14,197 nucleotides of DNA. It comes from Bacteroidota bacterium (GTDB lineage Bacteria; Bacteroidota; Ignavibacteria; T3Sed10-11). The position numbers were made by a program, and so were the translations under genes. Numbering within the stretch: position 1 is the stretch's first letter; each line of letters begins with the position of its first letter. Under the pieces are notes generated by a model, which did not search any database, had not been told where the DNA came from, and saw nothing but the letters and a program-made list of their open reading frames with translations. This document shows positions 1-8,012 of the stretch, piece after piece. The stretch is taken from the NCBI GenBank assembly GCA_007128495.1, contig SKXH01000145.1, positions 1 through 14,197 of the forward strand. Reading direction: 5' to 3'.

Positions 1-1341
1 ACCTCGCCAGTTCAAAATATAAAATCAGTGCAAATATATCTACAATAGTTGTAATAAATGGCCCCGACATAATGGCAGGGTCAAAGCCGAGTTTTTTAAA
101 TAAAATCGGCAGCATGGCACCAGCAATCTTTGCGACCGTAACAGTGGCAAGCATTGCAATTGCTACGGTTACTGCAAGCGCGCGTAATCACTGTGCATAA
201 TTACGGCACGTAAAGCGGTGAGTATAGCGAGTGCAACACCGACCATTAATGCGATCATAATCTCTTTTCGAAGTACTTTTAGTGCCTGCGCCATCACTAT
301 CTCACCGGTAGCAAGCCCGCGTACGATAACGGTTGCCGCCTGCGTACCTGCGTTGCCTCCGGAGTCCATCAAAACCGGGATGAAAAACGCGAGCATCACA
401 ACGGTTGTCAGTGCTTCTTCGTATCGTTCGAGTATAAACCCCGATATAAATCCCGTGACAACCAGAAGAAGCAGCCAGGTAATACGCTGCCGCGCCCACT
501 TCGTTGAACTGGTTTGAAAATAGGTGAACTCTGTTTCTTTAACGCCGCCGAACCGGTACATATCCTCGGTATCCTCTTCACCTATAACGTCGATAATATC
601 GTCGAAAGTAATAATACCGATCAATGTTCCGTATTGATCGATTACCGGCAAAGCATGGAGGTCGTATTTTTTAAATAAGCTCGCTACTTCTTCCTGGTCG
701 CTTTCTGCATTAACCGACATTACTTTGTGGTCCATCATTCTGCCAATTTTACGGTTCGGGTTTGCAAGTATAATATCTTTTAAGGTGATGATACCAACGA
801 GCCGACCCTGTCTGTTAACGACATACAATGAGTAAATTTGCTCCGCATCCGGTGCATCTTCACGTATTCGTTTCAATGCTTATGCGACTGTCATGTCTTC
901 GGAGAGCGTCACGAAATCCGTTGTCATGATGCCGCCGGCAGAATCGGGCGGATAGGAAGCGAGCAGCCGCGTTTCTTCTTTTGCCTCCTTGTTGAGCAAG
1001 CCGGTATATTGTTCTAACTCTTCGGTGGATATTTCATCAAAGAAGTCGGCACGCTCATCGGGTGACATCTCGTTCAGTATGTTCTTCTGTTCACGCTTAG
1101 GGAGAAGCGGAAGGATTACCGAGCGGTCGTCTCCCTCAATGTGTTCAAAGACTTTAACGGTTTTTTCATCATCAAGAATTTTAAATACCTGTACTTTTTC
1201 TGTTTTATCCTCAAGCGTTTGGATTATATCGGCGATATCTGCCGCGTGAATTTCACTTAATATGTCTCGCAAATCATCCCAATTTTCTCGTTCCAACAAA
1301 TCCCTTATTTCCGGGATTATTATTACTTGTGGACTTGCCAT
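1..1341 (-). pseudogene. mgtE: Magnesium transporter MgtE, disrupted (nonsense plus frameshift), 3' end cut by window edge
   Basis: MgtE is a homodimeric inner-membrane Mg2+ channel with a cytosolic N domain, two CBS domains that sense Mg2+, and a five-helix pore. Here the N domain is read from ATG at 1341 (153 codons, preceded by GAGG). An in-frame TAA at 880-882 then interrupts CBS1 directly after TLSEDMTVA, where family members have Glu (GAA to TAA is one base). The same frame continues through the rest of CBS1, CBS2 and the first pore helices, including the signature DSGGNAGTQA. A 2-base insertion in the alternating GC tract at 178-184 throws it out of frame, with a stop at 169-171. After removing two bases the frame resumes as HSDYALAVTVAIAMLATVTV, and continues with GFDPAIMSGPFITTIVD to the window edge. 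The reconstructed length of about 447 codons matches the usual ~450. It lies 74 bases downstream of the helicase gene, same strand. Identity is secure; whether the lesions are biological or sequencing errors is open. Confidence 0.9.
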
Positions 1342-1415
1342 TGACTTGCCTCATACAGAATGGTTTGTAGATTTGGAAATTTAACTTGTTACCATACAGA
1401 TAATAGATAAAAAAA

Positions 1416-3581
1416 TCAAGCTAAAAACTTTTCAATTACGTTTATACAATTTTCGATATTCAATTGAGTAAATTTACACGGGGGGAGTGATTCGCGGATA
1501 TAATTTCCGTATTGTTTCGTGATCAATCGTTTGTCGAGGCAGAGTACAACACCGCGGTCCGTATGAGTACGTATTAATCTACCGAATCCCTGCTGCAAAC
1601 GCATGGCCGCGACCGGAAGTTGAAATTCCATAAAGGGATTTTTCCCCTCTTCGGCAAGACGATTTGAACGCGCTTCAACGATAGGATCATTCGGAACGCT
1701 GAACGGTAACCGTACGATGATAACAAGACTCAAACTTTCGCCGACGACGTCTATGCCATCCCAGAACGATGCCGTGCCGAATAAAACTGAATGGGTTTCA
1801 TCCCGGAAACGTTCAAGGGCTATTGCCCGGGAAGATTCGCTCTGCGATATGCACTCATATCCCATTTCTTCTATTTGATCGCGGGTTTCCTCGAATGTTG
1901 TTCGCAGCATGCCGTGAGCTGTGAAAAGTATCAACGCCCGCCCCCGTGACGCGGCGACAGCATCCGGAATTATCTTATTAACCGAATTTTGAAACGACAC
2001 TGCTGTCGGATCGGGGATATTGGTAGGTACCAGCAACAGCGAATTTGTCTCATAGGGAAACGGCGATTCTAATAAGGTTGGAGCCAGGCGGTGTTGTTCG
2101 AATGCGTCAAGTCCGATTGAACTTGCAAAGAAATCATATTTCCTGCCGGGTGCAAGTGTCGCACTCGTAAATAATATAGTTTTCATTTGTTCATATACAA
2201 TCGGGCCGAGAAAATCATCCACGGTCAGCGGGGCACTCCGGAAACTTATCAAATCTCCCGTCGGCGGAACCTCAAGCCAGCGTATGTCGTCATCATCCTC
2301 GTTAAACAGTATTTCAAGGGCCTTGTTCAACTGGTTGATCTGTTCGCGGTAATACTGCATCTCTTTTTTAATTCGTAGCAACTCTTCGCTTTCTTCTAAC
2401 TTTGCAAAGCGTAGCTGAAAGTTGTAGAGTTCGGTTCCGAGTTTATCCAGAAGTGATGTAAAATTCTCGAGTTCATTATCCCGTATATCTGCCATCGCAC
2501 TTGTTTGCAGCCATTCATTGGTGTATGACTTTTTCACCGTGTAGGCGTGATGCGGTTTGACAATATTTCGGGCTATTGGGAGTATACGCTCGAAGAAATA
2601 GTGCATACTTTGGATTGAGGACGAAACAGTCTGTTCACTTTTTGCAATGGCGCGTGTGAATGCCGTCTTTTCTCCCTGTCCGGTCGGAAGGTGTTTCTGG
2701 TAACTTCGCAACTTAGCGAGAAAACCGTCATCCGCGTCGGGATTATGCAGACGGGATAACAGATTACGGGTTGCAATCGGGTTGACCGTAACCGAGAGTG
2801 CTTCCGTTACTGCGTTTTCGAATTTGTGTGCTTCATCAATTATGAGCCGCGAATATTCAGGCAATATCGATGCATATCCCTCGCTCTGAGTGCGAAGGAC
2901 AAGATCGCTCATTAATAGACTATGGTTTGTTATAATTATATGTGCCCGCGGTATCCGTTTACGGTCGCGGATAAACGCACATTCGTTGTAATGACGACAG
3001 GATTCATACAAGCAGAGCGTGGTTGATACTTCTACCTCTCGCCACAGTCTCGGTGATGGTTCGAAAGGCAGATCGCTTCGTTGGCCGCTCTCCGAGGAAG
3101 GTGCCCATTTCTGAATTTCGGCGAGCTGTTTTTGGTCTTTTCCGTTGAGCGTAAGCGGTAACTGCATCGATTGTTCCTCCAGGCGATCGAGGCAAATGTA
3201 TTGCTGCGCCCCTTTAACGACGACGGCATCAAATTCAAAATCGAACATTTTATACAACACCGGGATATCTTTTTGTGAAAGCTGATCCTGTAGATTTGTC
3301 GTCGCTGTGCTGATCACCACTGTTTCGTCATTCTCCTTCGCCCATAATATCGCAGGGATGAGATATGCAAAACTTTTCCCCACGCCGGTGCCTGCCTGGA
3401 TAAGTGCTATCTCGTTGTCACAGAACGACTTAGCGCTCAGGCGTGCCATTTCAATCTGTTCAGCACGCTCGGTGTATTCCGGCAGGAGTTTGCGGAGAGG
3501 CCCTTTTGATGATAATAGAAAGGTGGTTTGTTGGGTAATTGTATCGTGTTTTTCAGTCATAGTTGAAAATTGTGAGTTCAC
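1416..3581 (-). CDS. dinG: DinG/XPD-family ATP-dependent Fe-S DNA helicase
   Basis: Superfamily 2 helicase of the XPD/Rad3/DinG group, which unwinds DNA 5'-3' and acts in repair and in clearing unusual structures. Visible motifs, with residues counted from the GTG start: Walker A AGTGVGKS at 63-70; four cysteines placed as in the family's Fe-S cluster at C130, C190, C195 and C201; DEAH at 249-252; FTSATL at 471-476; GTASFWDGID at 602-611; arginine-finger motif QGFGRLIR at 664-671. The acidic and coiled segment at about 370-435 fits the Arch region. The 721 residues are normal for the family, and no exonuclease domain is fused at the N terminus. The start is uncertain: the longest frame begins at GTG 3581, but ATG at 3560 (7 codons in) is equally plausible; neither has a clear Shine-Dalgarno. 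The next gene on this strand is the broken mgtE. The role in repair is inferred from the family. Confidence 0.93.
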   Translation of the reverse strand: MNSQFSTMTEKHDTITQQTTFLLSSKGPLRKLLPEYTERAEQIEMARLSAKSFCDNEIALIQAGTGVGKSFAYLIPAILWAKENDETVVISTATTNLQDQLSQKDIPVLYKMFDFEFDAVVVKGAQQYICLDRLEEQSMQLPLTLNGKDQKQLAEIQKWAPSSESGQRSDLPFEPSPRLWREVEVSTTLCLYESCRHYNECAFIRDRKRIPRAHIIITNHSLLMSDLVLRTQSEGYASILPEYSRLIIDEAHKFENAVTEALSVTVNPIATRNLLSRLHNPDADDGFLAKLRSYQKHLPTGQGEKTAFTRAIAKSEQTVSSSIQSMHYFFERILPIARNIVKPHHAYTVKKSYTNEWLQTSAMADIRDNELENFTSLLDKLGTELYNFQLRFAKLEESEELLRIKKEMQYYREQINQLNKALEILFNEDDDDIRWLEVPPTGDLISFRSAPLTVDDFLGPIVYEQMKTILFTSATLAPGRKYDFFASSIGLDAFEQHRLAPTLLESPFPYETNSLLLVPTNIPDPTAVSFQNSVNKIIPDAVAASRGRALILFTAHGMLRTTFEETRDQIEEMGYECISQSESSRAIALERFRDETHSVLFGTASFWDGIDVVGESLSLVIIVRLPFSVPNDPIVEARSNRLAEEGKNPFMEFQLPVAAMRLQQGFGRLIRTHTDRGVVLCLDKRLITKQYGNYIRESLPPCKFTQLNIENCINVIEKFLA

Positions 3582-3691
3582 GGATTACGAATCCCAGTAT
3601 CCAACTACCAGTAATAAAAACGAACAATGTGGTTAAACTGAACACTGGAAATTGTTAAATATAAGAAAAAATTTTCACAATCTCGTTGTCT

Positions 3692-3720
3692 TTGATTTCA
3701 CGATAGAAAAATTGTATATT
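3692..3720 (+). promoter_or_regulatory. Predicted sigma-70-type promoter for the UPF0173 gene
   Basis: TTGATT (3692-3697) and TATATT (3715-3720) are separated by 17 bases. Transcription would begin near 3727, giving a leader of roughly 45 bases. The predicted start falls at the edge of the parS-like sequence at 3731-3746. Prediction from sequence only. Confidence 0.45.
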
Positions 3721-3730
3721 AGTTTCACGA

Positions 3731-3746
3731 TGTTCCACGTAAACTA
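3731..3746 (+). promoter_or_regulatory. Degenerate parS-like site (candidate ParB-binding sequence)
   Basis: TGTTCCACGTAAACTA matches 12 of 16 positions of the widely conserved parS TGTTTCACGTGAAACA. The left half is strong (TGTTCCACGT) and the right half is decayed. A second partial left half, GTTTCACG, sits at 3722-3729, ten bases upstream of GTTCCACG and in the same orientation. The site lies about 1.3 kb from parA. The missing right arm and the placement in a 5' leader make function doubtful. Confidence 0.3.
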
Positions 3747-3772
3747 TAAACCAAACTAAATAGGAGGAGAGA

Positions 3773-4450
3773 ATGCTCAAACTGACATATATGGGACACT
3801 CTGCGGTTCTTCTCTCTGATGGAACACACGAGGTCGCAATTGATCCCTTCCTGACAGATAATCCATTAGCTTCTGCGAAACCAGATGATATAAAAGCAAA
3901 ATTCATTGTTCTAACCCACGGTCATGGTGATCACCTGGGTGATACTATTGATATCGCTAAAAAGAATGATGCACAAGTCATTGCTACGTTTGAGCTGGCT
4001 AATTACTGTGCGGGCAAAGGCGTTAAAAATGTTCATCAGATGAATACCGGCGGGTCGTTTTCATTCCCGTTCGGAAAGGTAAAATTAACTATTGCATTCC
4101 ACAGTTCTTCTACGCCCGATGGACAGTACATGGGAGACCCGAACGGACTCATTATCGAAATGGGCGGTAAAACGGTGTACCACGCCGGCGATACCGCATT
4201 ATTCTCCGACATGAAACTGATCGGCGAGATGCACGATATCGATCTGATGCTGGTGCCCGCGGGTGATAATTTCACTATGGGCGTTGATGAAGCAGCCAAA
4301 GCTGTAGAATTTGTAAAACCCAAAATGGCTGTCCCGGTTCATTATAATACATTTCCGGTGATAAAGATCGACCCGAACGAATTTGTGAAGAAATTACCGT
4401 CGGGTATCGAAGGAAAGGTGATGAATCCGGGTGATACGGTCGAGCTGTAA
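3773..4450 (+). CDS. UPF0173 family metal-dependent hydrolase (metallo-beta-lactamase fold)
   Basis: A 225-residue member of the UPF0173 (YtkL-like) family, soluble and cytoplasmic, substrate unknown. The two-metal site is complete: THGHGDH at 48-54 (H49, H51, D53, H54), HAGD at 137-140, and H190 in VPVHYNTFP. GDNFTMG (164-170) and YHAGDTALFSDM (136-147) are typical of this subfamily rather than of beta-lactamases or RNase Z. Length is normal (about 225-230). The ATG start is fixed by AGGAGG at 3762-3767, five bases upstream. It is divergent from the helicase gene and is followed by a palindromic hairpin, so it is probably a single-gene unit. Family assignment is strong; no physiological role can be read from the sequence. 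Confidence 0.93.
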   Translation: MLKLTYMGHSAVLLSDGTHEVAIDPFLTDNPLASAKPDDIKAKFIVLTHGHGDHLGDTIDIAKKNDAQVIATFELANYCAGKGVKNVHQMNTGGSFSFPFGKVKLTIAFHSSSTPDGQYMGDPNGLIIEMGGKTVYHAGDTALFSDMKLIGEMHDIDLMLVPAGDNFTMGVDEAAKAVEFVKPKMAVPVHYNTFPVIKIDPNEFVKKLPSGIEGKVMNPGDTVEL

Positions 4451-4481
4451 CCCAGGGGTACATATACATTGTAATTAAATA

Positions 4482-4509
4482 GTAGGGACGGTTCGCGGGC
4501 CGTCCCTGC
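4482..4509. repeat. Palindromic hairpin, REP-like or a weak terminator
   Basis: AGGGACGG (4484-4491) pairs perfectly with CCGTCCCT (4500-4507) around an 8-base loop. The flanks GT/GC extend the stem to 10 pairs with one G-T wobble. No T-tract follows (GCCTTATAA), so it is a poor intrinsic terminator. The form GTAGGGACGG...CCGTCCCTGC resembles short dispersed palindromes found between genes in many bacteria. Only one copy is visible in the window. Confidence 0.5.
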
Positions 4510-4538
4510 CTTATAAACAGATATAAATATTTCTATCA

Positions 4539-5009
4539 ATGGAATTCATGCTATGGGCTGCCCTGAGCTTACATATATTTTCGGTCGTTATCTGGTTGGG
4601 CAGTCTTTGCTTTCTCAGTGCAGTTTTATATCCGGTACTGGAAGTTGAAAAGCAAAGCGGCAGCGTTTTGGCCGAACATTTTCATCGTCGATTAATGCCG
4701 TTTCTATGGCTCTGTTTATGGACGATCGGTATTACCGGGGTTGCACTTTATTTGTTCTCGCCGGATTTTATATACGGTCGTCAGTATGAATCGTTGATAA
4801 CCCCCGTACACGGTAAGATTGTTTTGTTCATATTTATTGTTATATTCTCGATGCGAACGAACAGAATGTATGCTCTGTACCGGCGGGCAGAAAAAGATGA
4901 AAAACGAACTCTCCATCTCGGTGCTATGGCACGAACAATACGTTTAACCATATTACTGGGCATAATATCGTTGCTGCTTGCCGCGTGGGAAGCTGTTTCT
5001 ACAACGTGA
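4539..5009 (+). CDS. CopD-like four-helix integral membrane protein
   Basis: A 156-residue hydrophobic protein with four predicted membrane helices at about residues 6-31, 52-74, 91-106 and 133-152. The opening LSLHIFSVVIWLGSLCF and the GITGVALYLF segment resemble the CopD (copper-resistance D / YjbX-like) membrane domain. In that group membrane histidines are thought to bind copper or haem; here H12 sits in helix 1 and H91 at the start of helix 3, with H47 and H49 in the first loop. It stands alone, without CopC or other copper genes, so a role in copper handling is not supported by context. The start is ambiguous (ATG 4539 or 4548) and lacks a clear Shine-Dalgarno. It ends 59 bases before parA and may be transcribed with it. 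A real membrane protein is likely; the family name is moderate. Confidence 0.7.
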   Translation: MEFMLWAALSLHIFSVVIWLGSLCFLSAVLYPVLEVEKQSGSVLAEHFHRRLMPFLWLCLWTIGITGVALYLFSPDFIYGRQYESLITPVHGKIVLFIFIVIFSMRTNRMYALYRRAEKDEKRTLHLGAMARTIRLTILLGIISLLLAAWEAVSTT

Positions 5010-5019
5010 AAGAATAACA

Positions 5020-5050
5020 TTGAAGCAGCAAACAAAACAGCTTGTATAAT
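5020..5050 (+). promoter_or_regulatory. Possible promoter for parAB
   Basis: A perfect TATAAT at 5045-5050 has TTGAAG at 5020-5025 with a 19-base spacer, slightly long. Transcription would start near 5057, leaving a leader of about 12 bases, consistent with the lack of a clear Shine-Dalgarno before parA. Prediction only. Confidence 0.4.
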
Positions 5051-5068
5051 CAACTTAAGCGTAGATAA

Positions 5069-5845
5069 ATGAGTAAAATAATTGCAATAGCAAATCAAAA
5101 GGGCGGGGTTGGGAAAACTACAACGGCGGTTAATCTTGCAGCATGTTTGGCTGCGGCCGAGCGTACGACATTACTTGTTGATGCTGATCCACAGGCAAAT
5201 GCAACGAGCGGCACTGGTATTGATAACATCATCGAAGGCGATACGGTTTACGAATGCATACTCGGCTCACGATCTGCACGTGACATTATCATAGATACAC
5301 AGATGCCGTATTTTAGTATTATACCTTCTCATATCAACCTTGTCGGTGTAGAGGTTGAATTGGTCGAAGCTGAAAACCGCGAGCATAGAATAAAAGAACT
5401 GCTTGAACCGGTTAAAGACCGCTTTGAATATGTTATTCTAGATTGCCCGCCTTCGCTCGGCTTATTAACATTGAATGCGTTGACGGCGGCAGATTCGGTG
5501 TTGATTCCGGTTCAATGCGAATACTACGCACTCGAGGGATTAAGCAAACTATTGAACACAATAAACATTGTAAAAAAGAATTTCAATCCATCGCTCGATA
5601 TTGAAGGTGTACTTTTGACGATGTACGATTCCCACCTGCGGCTTTCAAAGCAAATTGTCAGCGAGGTGCGGAAATATTTCGGTGATAAAGTCTTTGAAAC
5701 AATCATTGCGAGAAATGTTCGTCTCAGTGAAGCCCCCAGCTTCGGACAACCGATCATATTATACGATGCCGTTTCCACCGGTGCGCAAAACTATATGAAA
5801 CTGGCAAGTGAAATTATGACAAACAATCATAGGGCGGTTCAATAA
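5069..5845 (+). CDS. parA: Chromosome-partitioning ATPase ParA (Soj)
   Basis: ParA is the Walker-type ATPase that binds the nucleoid as an ATP dimer and moves ParB-bound origin regions apart. The 258-residue protein is complete. It has the deviant Walker A KGGVGKTT (11-18, with the signature lysine K11), Walker A' VDADPQ (37-42) and Walker B VILDCPPS (122-129). RNVRLSEAPSFGQPI (215-229) is typical of chromosomal rather than plasmid ParA. There is no N-terminal helix-turn-helix domain, so this is the short Soj type without operator-binding autoregulation. It stops three bases before the parB start, a normal parAB operon. No strong ribosome-binding site is seen; a TATAAT box lies 18 bases upstream of the start. 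Confidence 0.97.
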   Translation: MSKIIAIANQKGGVGKTTTAVNLAACLAAAERTTLLVDADPQANATSGTGIDNIIEGDTVYECILGSRSARDIIIDTQMPYFSIIPSHINLVGVEVELVEAENREHRIKELLEPVKDRFEYVILDCPPSLGLLTLNALTAADSVLIPVQCEYYALEGLSKLLNTINIVKKNFNPSLDIEGVLLTMYDSHLRLSKQIVSEVRKYFGDKVFETIIARNVRLSEAPSFGQPIILYDAVSTGAQNYMKLASEIMTNNHRAVQ

Positions 5846-5848
5846 TTT

Positions 5849-6766
5849 ATGGCTAAGTCAAAAGCAGTTCTGGGTAAAGGGTTGAATGCTTTGTTGTCAG
5901 GCCAGCAATCACGCGAAGTCGACCTGAAACGTGATTCATTGGGGAAAGACGATGGGCGCTCTGAAATGGTCGCAAAGATTCCGGTTGATCGTATTCAATC
6001 AAACCCGTTTCAACCGCGCCTTGATTTCGATCCGGATGCGCTCGAGGAGCTGAAGTTATCGATACTGCAAAAGGGTGTCATTCAACCCATTACCGTGCGA
6101 AGGACTGAGGAGAAAACATACGAGTTGATCTCCGGTGAGCGCAGATTACGGGCGGTGATCGATGCCGGTCTGCAGGAAATTCCCGCCTATATTCTGAATG
6201 TTACCTCGAATGAGGAAATGCTCGAGCTTGCACTCATTGAAAATTTACAGCGAGAGCATCTCAACCCGATTGAAATTGCCATGTCGTATCAACGGTTGAT
6301 AAAAGAAGTGAACTATACCCAGGAGGAAGTTGCGCACAAGATAGGGAAAGACCGCACAACCATCACAAATTTTATCCGTCTGTTGAAACTTCCCGATCAA
6401 ATTCAGGATAGTCTGCGTACCGGTGATCTTAGTATGGGACATGCCCGCGCCCTGCTTAGCGTGACGGATGAAAAAACACAACTAAAACTCTGGAAAAGAA
6501 TAATTCAACAAGGTCTTTCTGTTCGAAAAACGGAGGAGCTTGTAAAGGATGCCGGAAAGAAGAAACCTGCAAAGAAAGAGACAAAAGATAAATCAGACAG
6601 CAGTGCCACAAACATCGAAGCCAGACTCCGGCGGACCTTCGGTACAAAAGTGTCGGTAAAGACCCGCTCGAACGGCAGCGGCGATATTACCATTGAGTTC
6701 TACTCTATGGATGATTTAGACCGCCTGCTTGACTTGATAGATTTAATCGATAAGTATAACGGATAG
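5849..6766 (+). CDS. parB: Chromosome-partitioning CTPase ParB (Spo0J)
   Basis: ParB binds parS near the origin, closes into a CTP-dependent sliding clamp, and recruits ParA and SMC. The 305 residues show the full order: an N-terminal ParA-activating motif LGKGLNALL (8-16); the ParB/sulfiredoxin CTPase domain (about 43-135) with GVIQP (76-80), GERRLRA (96-102) and ENLQRE (131-136); a helix-turn-helix region (about 157-200) with GKDRTTITNFIRLLKLP; a lysine-rich linker (about 232-250); and a C-terminal dimerisation domain (about 255-302). Length is typical. AGGGCGG about 11 bases before the ATG, inside the end of parA, is the best ribosome-binding candidate and implies coupled translation. The next gene, ridA, follows after 34 bases. 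Confidence 0.97.
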   Translation: MAKSKAVLGKGLNALLSGQQSREVDLKRDSLGKDDGRSEMVAKIPVDRIQSNPFQPRLDFDPDALEELKLSILQKGVIQPITVRRTEEKTYELISGERRLRAVIDAGLQEIPAYILNVTSNEEMLELALIENLQREHLNPIEIAMSYQRLIKEVNYTQEEVAHKIGKDRTTITNFIRLLKLPDQIQDSLRTGDLSMGHARALLSVTDEKTQLKLWKRIIQQGLSVRKTEELVKDAGKKKPAKKETKDKSDSSATNIEARLRRTFGTKVSVKTRSNGSGDITIEFYSMDDLDRLLDLIDLIDKYNG

Positions 6767-6800
6767 TGCATATCAAAACTACAAAAACGGAGACTCATAC

Positions 6801-7193
6801 ATGAAACGCAATATTATAAACACTCAAAACGCTCCAGCCCCCATCGGACCCTACAATCAGGGAATTCAATGCAAAGGTTGGATGTTATACACAGCAGGAC
6901 AAATTCCGCTCGATGCAAAATCCGGTGAGGTTGTAGGCAGCGACATTCAGTCGCAGACAAGAAAAGTTCTTGAGAATTTGAAAGCGGTGCTCGAAGCAGG
7001 CGGGGCCACACTTGAAAGCGTTGTTAAAACGACGGTTTACTTGAAGGATATGGGTGAATTTGCGCAAATGAACGAGGTGTATGGCGAATTCTTTCACAAT
7101 AATCCGCCTGCGCGCACTGCGTTTCAGGTAGGACAATTACCAAAAGATGTAAAAGTCGAAATTGAGGCGATAGCTCTGGTGGAGAGAGATTAA
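6801..7193 (+). CDS. ridA: RidA family 2-iminobutanoate/2-iminopropanoate deaminase
   Basis: RidA (YjgF/YER057c/UK114) hydrolyses reactive enamine/imine intermediates made by PLP enzymes such as threonine dehydratase, releasing 2-oxoacids and ammonia in the cytoplasm. The 130-residue protein is full length. The catalytic arginine is R105 in PPARTAFQVGQLP and the conserved Glu is E120 in VKVEIEAIALV; APAPIGPYNQG (11-21) and LYTAGQIPLD (29-38) are also family signatures. With the active-site Arg present it fits the deaminase (RidA) subfamily rather than Rid4-7 types lacking it. CGGAGA upstream of the ATG supports the start. It sits between parB and the DUF5683 gene, one base from the latter, so it is probably in the same transcript; no functional link to partitioning is known. 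Confidence 0.95.
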   Translation: MKRNIINTQNAPAPIGPYNQGIQCKGWMLYTAGQIPLDAKSGEVVGSDIQSQTRKVLENLKAVLEAGGATLESVVKTTVYLKDMGEFAQMNEVYGEFFHNNPPARTAFQVGQLPKDVKVEIEAIALVERD

Positions 7194-7194
7194 G

Positions 7195-7755
7195 ATGGCG
7201 AGAGGGGTTTTGATCATTTTAGTGCTGTTGGCAGGTGGTATGACAGTGTTCCCGCAGGAAACAGTGGATACAGTTGACGTAGATACAATGATTGAAGAAA
7301 TGGACCTCGACGCGCCGGCTGAAACTCCGAAGGAATCGGAAATCAGATCTCCCACGGTTGCAATGGTACTTTCAGGAGTACTGCCGGGAGCAGGACAGGT
7401 TTACAACGGTTCATACTGGAAGACACCTGTTATATTGGGATTTGCCGGATACTTTACTTACGCTATTGTTGTGTTGCATGATTTTTATACCGACTATAGG
7501 CAGCGATTCCGTGACAGTATCACTGAAGAAAACCCGATGGGCAATGAGCGGCTGCAGTTTATAAGAAATTTTTACCGCGATCAACGTGATCGGTTCGGTT
7601 GGTATATGGCAATTCTCTATGTGTTAAATCTGCTCGATGCATACGTCGAAGCTACCCTTTCGGGTTTTGATGTCGGCGAAGACCTTACCTTTGGTGTCTC
7701 ACCGTACATCAATGTACAGGGTTCAACAGGATTGCAGTTTCGATTGCGGTTTTAA
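7195..7755 (+). CDS. DUF5683 domain-containing membrane protein
   Basis: A 186-residue envelope protein of unknown function. Residues 1-20 form a signal sequence or first membrane helix. A low-complexity Asp/Glu/Thr linker (22-50) follows, then the DUF5683 core: MVLSGVLPGAGQVYNGSYWK (57-76), a hydrophobic helix (77-95), a Tyr/Arg-rich segment with RFRDS and FYRDQRDRF (about 98-134), and YVLNLLDAYVEATLSGFDV (142-160). The C-terminal part, ending in Phe, looks beta-rich (FGVSPYINV, GLQFRLRF). DUF5683 genes are commonly found just downstream of parAB in Bacteroidota, which agrees with the position here. The ATG lies one base after the ridA stop, with GGAGAGAG inside the end of ridA as ribosome-binding site, so translation is coupled. 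Possible roles in the envelope or in linking segregation to it are speculation. Confidence 0.85.
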   Translation: MARGVLIILVLLAGGMTVFPQETVDTVDVDTMIEEMDLDAPAETPKESEIRSPTVAMVLSGVLPGAGQVYNGSYWKTPVILGFAGYFTYAIVVLHDFYTDYRQRFRDSITEENPMGNERLQFIRNFYRDQRDRFGWYMAILYVLNLLDAYVEATLSGFDVGEDLTFGVSPYINVQGSTGLQFRLRF

Positions 7756-7942
7756 TAATTTGATAGTAGTTCAAGACTTGATTTTATAAAATATTTAATT
7801 CATATTGTACTATTCGTTCAAAAAACCAACTGTTATAATATGAGTTGGTTGGCAAATCGAGATTTATAAACCGGTTACGATACTTTTCAAATTTCTGTCC
7901 ATCGACAGAGCCGGATCAATTTTATTTCATACAGGAGTGCTC

Positions 7943-7996
7943 GTGTGTCAAAATGCATGTTGTAAAACTTACCAGTTATTATTTTTAAACGATTAA
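7943..7996 (+). CDS. Possible 17-codon cysteine-rich leader or small protein (GTG start)
   Basis: AGGAG at 7933-7937 is followed, after five bases, by GTG and an open frame reading MCQNACCKTYQLLFLND, then TAA. It has three cysteines in its first seven residues and is upstream of, and on the same strand as, the large secreted-protein gene. The spacing to the Shine-Dalgarno is right, but frames this short arise easily by chance. It could be a leader peptide, a small metal- or redox-responsive protein, or nothing. Confidence 0.2.
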   Translation: MCQNACCKTYQLLFLND

Positions 7997-8012
7997 TAAA
8001 TTTCTGATTCTT

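Noticed and set aside
169..1341. mgtE as two separate genes (MgtE N-domain protein plus CBS/transport protein)
   Set aside because: Both pieces are in the same frame, separated by a single stop inside one CBS domain, and the C-terminal piece also loses its last helices by frameshift. A broken gene is simpler.
7824..7850. Hairpin after the DUF5683 gene as its terminator
   Set aside because: On the plus strand no T-tract follows the stem; the run of six A is on the left, so it would suit only a minus-strand transcript, and no minus-strand gene reaches it.
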